Source of the DNA: Paracoccus sp. (in: a-proteobacteria)
Lineage (GTDB): Bacteria > Pseudomonadota > Alphaproteobacteria > Rhodobacterales > Rhodobacteraceae
Direction of reading: 5' to 3'
NCBI RefSeq assembly: GCF_030538655.1
Contig: NZ_JAUNTO010000008.1
Location: forward strand, 62,001-126,000
DNA length: 64,000 nt
How positions within the stretch are numbered: position 1 is the first letter of the stretch; each line of letters begins with the position of its first letter. Made by a program: the position numbers and the translations under genes. The notes under the pieces were generated by a model, which was not told where the DNA came from, made no database searches, and saw only the letters and a program-made list of their open reading frames with translations. Of the stretch, positions 8,287-17,800 are shown one piece after another.

Positions 8287-8693
8287 GCGTGTCCTTGCCC
8301 TCGCGCGCGCGGCGGTTACGCATCGACGTTTCGCTGGCGATTGTGAATATCGTGCTGCTGCTGATTTTTTTCTTTCTGGTCAGTGGGCAGATCGGTGCCA
8401 GCGACCGGGCCAGGCTGCCTGACCTGCCCGAGACCACCGAACTGCCGCTGGATCAATTGCCGCGCCCGATCCTGATCGTCACGCCGGGGGGCGACTGGCT
8501 GCTGGACGATCAGCCGGTCGCGCCCGATCTGCTGGGAGTCGCGCTGGCGCAATTGCCGCAGCCGGTGACGCTGAACGTGCTGATCGACCGCGCCGCACCC
8601 GCCGATGCGCTGGTGGCGGTGCTGCGCGACCCGGCCTTGCAGGGCGTGGCGGTGCGGCTGGTGACGCTGCGCCACCGGGGCGGCCGGGCATGA
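8283..8693 (+). CDS. ExbD/TolR-like protein, second copy, membrane aspartate missing
   Basis: A 136-residue protein with ExbD layout: basic N-terminus, one membrane helix (SLAIVNIVLLLIFFFLVSG, about 17-35) and a periplasmic domain ending in a TolR-like fold (VTLNVLIDRAAPADALVAVLRD). Aligned with the first copy, the proton-carrying Asp29 corresponds to Val21, with Asn22 beside it; the nearest acidic residue, Asp15, lies before the helix. This copy could therefore be structural or regulatory. It overlaps the first exbD and the TonB-like gene by 4 bp each. Confidence 0.82.
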   Translation: MSVSLPSRARRLRIDVSLAIVNIVLLLIFFFLVSGQIGASDRARLPDLPETTELPLDQLPRPILIVTPGGDWLLDDQPVAPDLLGVALAQLPQPVTLNVLIDRAAPADALVAVLRDPALQGVAVRLVTLRHRGGRA

Positions 8694-9724
8694 GCGCGCC
8701 GGTCTATGAAAGCGGTGGGCACTGGGCGCAGGCGCTGTCGCTGGCGCTGGTGACGCATGTGGCGGTGGTTGCGGTGTTTGCGGACCTGCCCGGCTGGCGT
8801 CGCCCGGCAGAGCAGACATTGCCGGTTCAGGTGCAGGTGACGGGCCTTGCCGTCGAAACCGCCAGCCTGCCCCCGACCACGCTGACCGAGGCAATGCCGG
8901 TGCCGCCGCAGTCGCTGGCCCCTGCGGAACCGGCACAACCGGCGATGCCCGGCGTGCCGACCGGGGATGATCCCGCGACGGCTCCGCCGGTCGAGGTGAT
9001 CGCGCCCCATGTGCCGACAGGCGGCAGCGCGCCGCCCGTCACCCAGCCCGGCGCGGCGCCTGCTTTGGCAGAGGACATCGGCGGTGGTGGTGCCGACGGG
9101 GACGCCCGGCAGGCGCAGGCGGTTCAGGCGCTGATCGCGGCCATTCGCGGCAGGCTGGAACAATCCTGCCTGATCGCCGTTCCCGCCGCCGCCCCGGACG
9201 GTGCGGTGGAACTGACCGTGATCGGAGCGGGCGATCAGGATATTGCCGGGTTCGGGCAGGGCATCGCCGCACAGGCGCAGGGGGTGGCCTTGCTGGAACG
9301 ATCTGTCTTGCTGGACGCGCGACAGTGCCCGGCGCTGGCCTATGCGCGGGCGGCGGCCAGCTATCCGGTCGGGCCGGTTGCGATTTCGCTGGCGCAGCCG
9401 GTGGTGGCCTCGGGCGACAGTCTGCGCGGGTCGGTCAGCAGCGGGCAGGCGGTGCTGGTGCTGGTCGATGACAATGGCGTGGTGCAGGATCTGAGCCGCT
9501 TTAGCACGGCGCAGGACGGTGGGGCCACGCAATTTGACGTGCCGGTGCGCCGCAATGGCAGCGCGCGCGACACCAGCCAGATCATCATGGCGCTGAGCGG
9601 GCCGGGCATGGCGCAGGCGGTGGCGCAGAATGCGGGCCAGTCGGCAGAGCGTTTCTTTGCCGCGCTTGGCCCGCAGCCGGGACCAGGGGTGCAGGTCGCC
9701 GTTGCCGGGTTCTACCTGCGCTGA
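8690..9724 (+). CDS. TonB-like energy-transducer protein with novel C-terminal domain
   Basis: A 344-residue protein: a short cytoplasmic head, one N-terminal membrane helix (about 15-31), a Pro/Ala-rich periplasmic spacer (about 40-130) and a folded C-terminal domain (about 140-344). The layout and position after exbB-exbD-exbD are those of TonB or TolA, but the C-terminal domain has no canonical TonB signature. Instead it resembles the C-terminus of the Ser/Thr kinase at 19106-20947: both have a Cys, then about 52 residues later QCPAL, then a DNGVVQDLS-type motif, then QIIMAL/QLIVAL. It probably carries motor energy from ExbB/ExbD to an outer-membrane or periplasmic target; the adjacent autotransporter is a candidate (inference). 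Confidence 0.7.
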   Translation: MSAPVYESGGHWAQALSLALVTHVAVVAVFADLPGWRRPAEQTLPVQVQVTGLAVETASLPPTTLTEAMPVPPQSLAPAEPAQPAMPGVPTGDDPATAPPVEVIAPHVPTGGSAPPVTQPGAAPALAEDIGGGGADGDARQAQAVQALIAAIRGRLEQSCLIAVPAAAPDGAVELTVIGAGDQDIAGFGQGIAAQAQGVALLERSVLLDARQCPALAYARAAASYPVGPVAISLAQPVVASGDSLRGSVSSGQAVLVLVDDNGVVQDLSRFSTAQDGGATQFDVPVRRNGSARDTSQIIMALSGPGMAQAVAQNAGQSAERFFAALGPQPGPGVQVAVAGFYLR

Positions 9725-9747
9725 CTGGCCCTTTGGGGCTGGGCGGT

Positions 9748-9860
9748 TCAGCGCGGCAGATTATTCGCCACCGGCAGCCTGTCGATGGCGTTGCGACAGG
9801 CATCGGCGAACAGGTGAGGGGGCGTCCAGCATTCCGCTGTTGTGCACTTGTCCATGGCGC
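9748..9860 (-). pseudogene. Partial duplicate of the 3' end of tagH
   Basis: About 110 bp that repeats the end of the neighbouring tagH gene (9873 to about 9986) at an offset of 125 bp. By eye there are four mismatches in the first 68 bases, after which the copies diverge with small indels but share CGTCCAGCATTCCG. Read on the minus strand it still encodes the last residues LPVANNLPR and a stop. Nothing upstream of this stub continues the reading frame. It is a remnant of a tandem duplication of tagH or of its tail, in the gap between the convergent TonB-like gene and tagH. Confidence 0.75.
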
Positions 9861-9872
9861 GGGGCCAAATGG

Positions 9873-10946
9873 TCAGCGCGGCAGATTGTTCGCCACCGGC
9901 AGTCCGTCGATGGCGTTGCGATAGGCATCGGCGAACAGGTCAAGGAATTCGTCCAGCATTCCGTTGTCGTGCTGTTCGGTCTTGGCGCGCCAGCGGGCGG
10001 CATAGATCTCCCACGCTTTTGCGGCGCGGTTGCCGCCTTGACGGTTGGTTTCGGCCTCGGCCTCGATCCCGTCGGGGGCCAGATCGGCCAGTAGCCGCGC
10101 CAGGGCCGGTTGCAGCGCGGCAAACAGCGCCGACTGATGCAGCCGCAGATCGGCCAGCGCATCGTCCAGCCCCCGCGGCCCGGTCAGAAAGCCGGGGCGC
10201 GGGCGCAGGAACATCGCCTCGATCGCCTGATCCGGGGTCGGCAGGAATTTCAGCGGGTTGTTATCCTGTTCGGCCTGCATCGTGCCTTCGCCCGCGCGGG
10301 TGAACTGTTTCGCGGCGGCGCGGTCTTGCAGGGCCAGCATGATCTGTTCGCTGATCCGCCGCACCGATTGCCCCAAGGCCAGCGCCAGTGCCGGGGCATC
10401 GACCTGCGCATAGAGATCGGGCGGCAACCCTGCGCCATTGCAAAAGGCGGTGATGACATCGCTGGCGGGCGCGGCGGGGGCGGGGGTCTTGATCCCTGTC
10501 ACCTCGTGCCGGGGGGGCGGAGGCAGATCGGCCAGCCCCTCATAGGCCGGGGGGTTAGACCGGAGCGGGCGCGACAGATCAGGCAGCGATTCCGCCGTCA
10601 GCGGCTGTGGTGGCGGTGTGGTTTCGCCTTCGATCAGCGCCGTAATCAGATAGGGGCCGACCTGAAAACGGTCGCCATGCCGCAGCCGGTGTGGTCCGTC
10701 CAGCCGGAACCGCTGGCCTTGCAGAAAGGTGCCGTTGGTGGACATGTCGCGCAGCCACCAGCCATCGCCCTGACGCGACACGTCGAAATGGTGCCCCGAC
10801 ACGTGGCGGCTGTCATCGGGCAGCACCCAGCCCATGCTGGCGGAACGGCCCGCGCTCAGCCCGGTGTCGGGCACCTCGATCCGCGACGGATTGGCGCCGG
10901 GCAGGCTGGTGTGGCTGTCGATATGCAGGATCAGGGTCATGGGCAA
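9873..10946 (-). CDS. tagH: TagH-like FHA-domain protein (type VI secretion-associated family)
   Basis: A 357-residue protein. The N-terminal FHA domain (about 1-105) has the phosphothreonine-binding core: GRS (residues 33-35), SGHHFDV and STNGTFLQG. A Pro-rich linker (about 110-160) leads to a C-terminal domain with the TagH pattern FLPTPDQAIEAMFLRPRPGFLTGPRGLDDALADLRLHQ and an AKAWEIYAARW helix. In type VI systems TagH reads phosphothreonine made by PpkA; here the matching kinase and phosphatase genes lie 7-9 kb away on the other strand. A DUF6931-like gene is 9 bp upstream in the same operon. No type VI structural gene is in the window. Confidence 0.78.
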   Translation of the reverse strand: MPMTLILHIDSHTSLPGANPSRIEVPDTGLSAGRSASMGWVLPDDSRHVSGHHFDVSRQGDGWWLRDMSTNGTFLQGQRFRLDGPHRLRHGDRFQVGPYLITALIEGETTPPPQPLTAESLPDLSRPLRSNPPAYEGLADLPPPPRHEVTGIKTPAPAAPASDVITAFCNGAGLPPDLYAQVDAPALALALGQSVRRISEQIMLALQDRAAAKQFTRAGEGTMQAEQDNNPLKFLPTPDQAIEAMFLRPRPGFLTGPRGLDDALADLRLHQSALFAALQPALARLLADLAPDGIEAEAETNRQGGNRAAKAWEIYAARWRAKTEQHDNGMLDEFLDLFADAYRNAIDGLPVANNLPR

Positions 10947-10955
10947 CCTGTGCGG

Positions 10956-11558
10956 TCAATAGGCGCGGAACAAGGGTTCGGCCATGTCAACGAAGCGAGC
11001 CAGATAGTCGGGGCGGCGGCGCAGATCGGTGCGGGCCAGACAGGTCAGCACCGCGCCGTTGACCGCGCGCGGACAGCGGTGCAGCGGCGCGGGCAGCGGA
11101 TCATTGGGGGCCACCGGCCCGCCCGACCACGCCACCGCCAGCCCCAGCATCACCGAGGGCGACCGCGACGGTGCCCAAAGTGCATCACGCGCAATTCTTT
11201 GGCGCATATTGGTGGCCGGATGTCGCAGCCATGCGGCGATCAGTTCCATCATCGGGCGGTCCATCGGGTCGAGATGGTCGGCCATCATCCGCAGCGCCTC
11301 GTATCCCCAGCGGATCGCCGTTTGCGGCAGCGCGGCAAAGGCGGTGAAGGTCAGCGCGTCTTCCGGCGTGGGCGAAGATCGCAGCCGGGTCAGAAAGGCC
11401 AGCGAATCTTCGACGGCGCGCGGGCGTTGCTGGGTCAGTTCGGCGATCTGCGGCAGGTTGATGAACAGCGCCTGCGGTGATTCGTAGCGCAGAAACCCCA
11501 TCGGCGGGCGTGTCTTTTCTGCATCGGTCCGCATGGGGGGCGGGGAAAGCTCGGTCAT
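10956..11558 (-). CDS. DUF6931-like protein, partner of tagH
   Basis: A 200-residue soluble, alpha-helical protein with no signal peptide or membrane segment. The middle, LTFTAFAALPQTAIRWGYEALR, and the following helices with ATNMRQRIARDALWAPSRSPSVMLGLAVAWSGGP resemble the poorly studied DUF6931 family, whose members I recall accompanying FHA/TagH genes; this assignment is from memory. It is the first gene of a two-gene operon with tagH, and its promoter region (11559-11831) is shared with the divergent autotransporter. Function is unknown; an adaptor for the FHA protein is plausible. Confidence 0.55.
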   Translation of the reverse strand: MTELSPPPMRTDAEKTRPPMGFLRYESPQALFINLPQIAELTQQRPRAVEDSLAFLTRLRSSPTPEDALTFTAFAALPQTAIRWGYEALRMMADHLDPMDRPMMELIAAWLRHPATNMRQRIARDALWAPSRSPSVMLGLAVAWSGGPVAPNDPLPAPLHRCPRAVNGAVLTCLARTDLRRRPDYLARFVDMAEPLFRAY

Positions 11559-11728
11559 GTCTGGTTACGCCATTTTCTGTTCACGCAGGATGCGGGCAAG
11601 GTGCTTGCTCCGTCAAGACCACTTGCGGTTGAACGGGTTGCGTGACAGTTGAAGGGGCGGGCCACGGTGGATGGCCGCGCTGGATTGCAGGTCGTGTGGC
11701 TGGCCAAGTCTGCGTGCCGTGCAAAGCT

Positions 11729-11744
11729 GCGGAAATTTTTCCGC
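11729..11744. promoter_or_regulatory. Inverted repeat in the divergent tagH-operon/autotransporter promoter
   Basis: Perfect 7-bp arms GCGGAAA (11729-11735) and TTTCCGC (11738-11744) with a 2-bp gap, with AAAG and CTTT close outside it. It is followed by an AT-rich stretch (11745-11785) likely to hold promoter elements. The position suggests an operator for one or both divergent transcription units. Confidence 0.45.
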
Positions 11745-11809
11745 TTTGGCAACATTTTACATTTGATTTCAAGTGAATTTTCGGAAAAGCCCTTGGATAT
11801 GCCGGGCTG

Positions 11810-11825
11810 TTTCCCGGCCGGGAAA
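11810..11825. promoter_or_regulatory. Perfect 16-bp palindrome over the autotransporter ribosome site
   Basis: TTTCCCGGCCGGGAAA is a perfect palindrome whose right arm runs into the purine-rich ribosome site (GGGAAAGG, 11820-11827), six bases before the autotransporter ATG. It could be a repressor site or, folded in RNA, could hide the ribosome site. Confidence 0.55.
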
Positions 11826-11831
11826 GGTAGC

Positions 11832-14800
11832 ATGGGGCAAAATCCGAAGGGTCATCGTGGCGTGACCGGCTGGCCGCTTTGGCCAGCGGGGGTTTCCCGT
11901 GCCCGGTTGGTCTCGCCGCTGACCCTTGCGGTTGTGCTGGGCAGCGGTCCCTGTGCCGTGGCCGCGACGTTGCATTATGATTACGGCGATGGCAATGCCG
12001 ACGGGCAGTTCAACCCGCAATCCGGCGGCGCGTGGGATGGGCACAGTGCCAACTGGTGGTCCGCCGCAACCCAGGCCCCTGCCGTTTTCCAGCCCGGCGA
12101 TGATGTGATTTTCCGGCATGACGGCGGCGGCGCGGTCAGTCTGACCGTGACCGAGGCGCTGATGACCGGCGCAATCCGGGTTGCCAGCGGTGATTTCACC
12201 CTGAATGCCGCAGAGGGGGCCGGGCTGTCGTCAATCGGCGGCTGGCTGCGCGGCATCGAGGTTGGCCCGGATGCGCGGCTGTCTTATTCGGGACCGCTGG
12301 CGGGGCTGTATAGCCTGACGGTCGCCGGGCAGCTTGACCTGACCGCACAAACCGCGCGCCTGCACAATGTCGAGATTGCCGCGACCGGGCAGGCGGTTCT
12401 GGGCAATACGGCGGGCGGCGAGCCGATTCAGATTGCCGGGCAGTTTCGCAACCAGGGTGATCTGACCATCGCCGCAGGGGCGGTTGTGCAGACCGCGCAG
12501 ACACTGGTGAATGCCCCGGCGGCGCAGCTGACGATTGACGGCGCCCTTGGCGGCAATGTCACCAATCAAGCGGGTGCAACGATTGATCTGAACGCCAGCG
12601 GTGTCATTACGGGCAACCTGAACAATGCCGGGCTGGCGCGGCTGAACGGCGGTGTCATCACCGGCATTGTGAACAATACCGGCCTGACCAAAGTGGCCGG
12701 AACCACGCAGATCGGCCAGACCTCGGGCGTGATCGCGCTGAGCAACAGCGGGCAGATCATGGCGGGCAAGGGTGGCGGTCGCCTGTCGGTGACAGGGAAT
12801 TTTCAGAATAGCTGGAACGGGGTCATCGGCGGCTCGGCCGATGATCCGCTGGTGATTTCGGCCGAGACGCTGACGCTTAGATCAGGGTCGCAGATCAGCG
12901 GTCAGGTGCGGCTGGAGGGTGCGGTCGTGAACCAGTCGTCGCTGAATCTGGCCGCGCTGGACGGTCTGCACGGCAGTCTGACCAACGCCAGCCCCGGTGC
13001 GATCACGGTCGGTTCCGGGGTGCAGGGTAACGGCCATGACGTGACCAACAATGCCAGCTTTATCATTGCGAATACCGGCGATTTGTCGGCTATCGGCATG
13101 TTCACCAACACCCATAACCTGACCATCGCCGCAGGCGGGCGGCTGGCGGCGCAGCAGGTGCTGCATGATGGCGGTATGCTGAACAGTCAGGGCCGCATCG
13201 ACGCGGGGCAGCTGCGACTGGCCTCCCTCGCCAGCCTGTCGGGGCAGGTGAATGGGCAGGTCGAGGTGGCGGGCGGCGTCACCAGCGTTTCGAGCAGTTT
13301 GACCGTCACCACGCCTGATACCGCCCCTGATACGGGGGCCGATGATGTCACGGTATCGGGCGGCGAATTGCGGCTGGGCGGTGGCGCGCAACTGACGGCG
13401 ACCCATGTGGCCAATGACAGCCAGTTGTATCTGGGGGCAGGCGCGGTGCTGAGGGGGAATGTGACCAGCAGCGGCCATATCGCCGGTCCCGGCCTGATCG
13501 ACGGTGATCTGCGGCTGACAGGCGGCGCGACCTTTACCTTGCTGAACAACACCGGCACGCTGATTAATCAGATGAGCGCAGCGCAGACGCTGACCAGCTT
13601 TGGCGCGCTGACCGCCGTTGCCATCGAAAACCGCGCGGTGCTGCATATCGACCGCGACATGACGCAAAGCCTGACCAATGCCGCAGGCGGCGATCTGACC
13701 ATTGCGCGCGACGTTGCCGGGCATGTCACCAGTCTGGGTCAGACCCGTGTGCTGGCGCAGCCTGGCCATTCGGGGGTCAGCCTGACCGGAGGGCTGACCG
13801 TGGCGGGTGGCCAGACGGTGACGCATGGCGCGGTTGCGGTTGCCGGACCGGCCCCGATCTCGTTGCGGGTGGCGGAGGGGGGGGCGCTGAACGTCGCCAG
13901 TGGCACCCTGACCTCGGAAGGGGATACGGTCAGCCGTGGCCTGTTGCAGATCGCCGACGGAGCCGAACTGGTCAGCGGGCGGTTGCGGCTGATCGACGGA
14001 TCGGGGCTGATTTCGGGACGGGTTCAGGGGGGAGTGCGGGTCAGTGCCCCGGCCACGCTGACGCTGGATGGCGCGGTGCTGGATGGTTCTCTGACCAATG
14101 CCGGGACGATCACCACCGGCAGCAGCACGGGCCGCGCCAGCCGAATCGCGGCGCTAAACAACAGCGGCACGGCGGATCTGGCAATGGCGCAGATCGACGG
14201 GCCGGTGGCGAACAGTGGCGATCTGACCGTGACCGGCGGTTCGCTGGCGGGCGGGCTGACCAACACGGGCACCGCAAAGCTGGATCAGACGGCGGTCACG
14301 GGCGCGCTGGGCAATGAGGCGGGCGGCGATCTGACCGTCACCGGCGGCACGGTGGGGGCGCTGACGAATGCAGGGGGCGCCGCACTGAACGGCGTGGCGG
14401 TGACGGGGGCGGTCAAGAATGCTGCCGGGGCGGATCTGACGGTGACGGGCGGTTCAGTGGCGGGCAAGCTGACCAATGCGGGCACCGCCGCGTTCAGCGG
14501 GACGAGCGTGGCGGGCACCGTGACCAATGCCGCGGGTGGCCAGATGACGTTGGATGCCTCGGACACGGGCGGTGTGGTGAACCGGGGCGATCTGGGCCTG
14601 TCGGGCAACATAAGCGGTGCGATCAGCAATCTGGCCAGCGGCATCGTCACCACGCAGGCCGATACGTATCTGCTGTCGGGGCTGACCAACAGCGGCACGG
14701 CTGACCTGTCCGGGCGGATCGACAATGGCGTCACCAACACCGGCACGCTGCGGGTGAACGGCGCGCTGACCGCCGGGATCGAGAACGGCGCGGGCGGGCA

Positions 14801-17800
14801 GGTGCAGATGGATGCGGCCTCGCAGCTGTCGGGCGATCTGAGCAATGCCAGCGGCGGCACGGTCGAGGCGGCGGGGCGGATCGGCGGCGATCTGACCAAT
14901 GCCGGGGTGGTAACGCTGCGCGGCGATCTGTCGGTTGGTGGCGATCTGAGCAATACCGGCACGCTGACCAAGACCGGCGGTAATGCGCTGTTGGCCGTGG
15001 CAGGCAAGCTGATCCAGAACGGCAGCATCACCAGCGGCGGGCAGGGTCGGCTGACCATCTCGGCCGGGTCGGTGCAACTGGGTGGCCAGTCCAGCATCGG
15101 GGCGGGCGTTGATATTCTGGGCGCGCTGGATGTCACGGGTGATGTGACCTTTGCAGATGACCTGACCTTGTATGACGATCTGCATGTGGCCTCGGGCGGC
15201 AAGATGACGGTCGGTGCGGTCGTGTCGGGGCAGAATATCGTCTCGGTCGAGAATGAAGGGCAGACGGTGGTTGCCGATGGCGGGGCATTGGTCGGGCTGA
15301 ACAGCCTGACCAATCGCGGCACGCTGACCATTGCCGGTGACGGCAGGGTCGAAGCGGCGACGCTGAACGCCGGGTCGGGCAGCAGCATCAGCAATACGGG
15401 CACGCTGGATGCCAATATGACCCTGCGTGCCGGATCGTCGCTGGTCTCTACCGGCCTGCTGCGGGGTGATGTCGGCAATGCGGGCACGGTCAATATCCGG
15501 GGGCGTCTGATGGGTGATCTGACCAATCAGAGCGGCGGCCAGGTGACGGTCACCGGATCTCTGGACGCGCGCGGCGCCAATCTGGTGAATGACGGCGATC
15601 TGAACCTGACGGCTGGCACGCTGCGGGCCGGCGATGTGCTGAACCGGGCGGATATGTCGCTGGCCTCGGGCACGACGGCGATCATCAGCGGCCTGACCCG
15701 CAACACCGGCACGCTGACGGCGCAGGGGCGTCTGGTCGGCGATCTTCAGAACAGCGGCAGCGCCAGCCTGGACCAGCGGCTGGAGGGCGCGGCCAGCAAT
15801 GCGGCGGGGGGCGATCTGGTGCTGAAGGCCGGGGCCTCGGGCGCTGTCACCAATGATGGCCGTCTTGGCATCGGCGGTCATCTGGGTGGCGATCTGCTGA
15901 ACCGGGGCACGCTGTCGCTGTCGGGCGATCTGACGGCGGGGCAGGTCAGCAGCACCGGCAGCATGACCATCGCCAGCGGGCAAAGCGCCAATCTGTCGGG
16001 CCTGTTGTCGGTGACGGGGGGCGATGCCGTGATCGGCGGCAGCCTGAGCGCCGCCGGGATCAGCAACAGCGCCGATCTGACCGTGGCTGCGGGCGGCGAG
16101 CTGACGGGCGATCTGTCCAACAACGGCCTGATCCGCCTGAACGGCACCGCGCAGGGCGACATCGCCAACAGCGGTCGCATCGCTCTGGCCGGAACGATTG
16201 ATGGCAATCTGCGGAATAACCGCGGCACGATTGTGTCGGCAGGCGATGCGGTGATAAGCGGCACGCTGACCAACGCCGCGACCTCGGCCCCAGCCGACGT
16301 GCTGGCGATGACAACGGTGGCGGACAGCACGGATGCGGCGGCGGTGTCGGGCTTGAATGTGCGCGAGGGGCACCGCCTGACGGCTGCGGGCGGGGTTAAC
16401 AATAACACCGGCGGCCAGATCACGCTTGGCGGCACGCTGGCGGCGGACGTGGTCAATGACGGTGCGATCACCATGACCGGCACGCTGGACGGATCGCTGC
16501 ACACGCAGGGCAGCGCCGATCTGGGCGGCACGATCCGCGGCGATCTGACCTATGCCGGGGGCAGCCTGCGTCTTGCCGATACGCTTGAGGTCAGCGGCAC
16601 TGTTGATCTGCAAAGCAGCACCAGCATTGGCAGCACGACCCGTCTGAGCGCCGCGCATGTCATCAACCGGGCCGAGCAGGCGCTGAGCCTGTCGGGCACC
16701 ATCGCGGGCAATCTGACCAACGCCGGGCAGACCAGCCTTGACGCGACCGGGGTGGTGCAGGGGGCCGTCAGCAATGACGCCGGTGCGATGCTGACCGCGA
16801 CAAGCGGCGGCCGGATCGACGGGGTTCTGGCCAATGCGGGCACGGTTGATCTGCGTGATGGCACGGCTGACGGCGTGCTGCATGTGGGCGGGCTGTCGGG
16901 CAATGGCACCTATGCGCTGGACGTGAACCTTGACCCAAGCGGCAGCGGGCCGCGCGCGGACCAGATCGTCGTTCGTGGCGGGGCGGTGACGGGCCATCTG
17001 AATCTGGATCTGAACATCGTCAACACGCCGCTGGAATCGCCGCTGGATGGCGGGGTTCTGCTGATTGATGCCGATGACAGTCTGGCGGCGCGCAACAGCT
17101 ATACCTATTCGGCGGCGAATTTGCCGGTGGGCACGGAAAAGCTGGTGTATGGGCTGGAAAAGACCTCGGTCGGGGATCTGCTGCTGAGTTACGGCACCAA
17201 TGCCACCATTGGCGGGATCAGTGCCAATGTGGTGCTGACGCAAAGCCTGATCGGGTCGGTGGTGAACCGCCCGACCAGCCCCTTTGTCACCGGCTATGCC
17301 GTGGCCGAGGGCGAAAGCCGCTGTTCCCCCGGCGCATGGAGCCGTGTCACCGGCGGTCGCGCCGATGCGAGCGGGGCCAGTTCGGCCCGGACCTACAGCG
17401 TCGAAAGCCGTATTTCGGCCAGCTATCGCGGGATGCAGTTCGGCGGCGATCTGGCCTGTTTTGACGGCTATTTCGATGGCTGGAACATGGCCTTTGGCGC
17501 CATCGGCGGCATGAATGACGGCAGCACGACGCAGCCCGTCTATCTGCTGGAATGGGATGGCAGCACCTGGAACCAGACCGGGCAGCGCGGGTCGATCAAC
17601 CGGGCCGATTTCCGGCAGGTCTATGGCGGCATCTATGTGACCGCCGCGCGCGACAATATCAGCGCCGATCTGCAATTGCGCCGCGAACGGACCCGATTCA
17701 CCCTGAACAACACGCCGCTGATTCAGGGCAGCGACGGGTTGGGTCTGACGGATTCGGATTTCAGCAGCCATGCCTGGACGCTGAGCGGGTCGGTGTCTTA

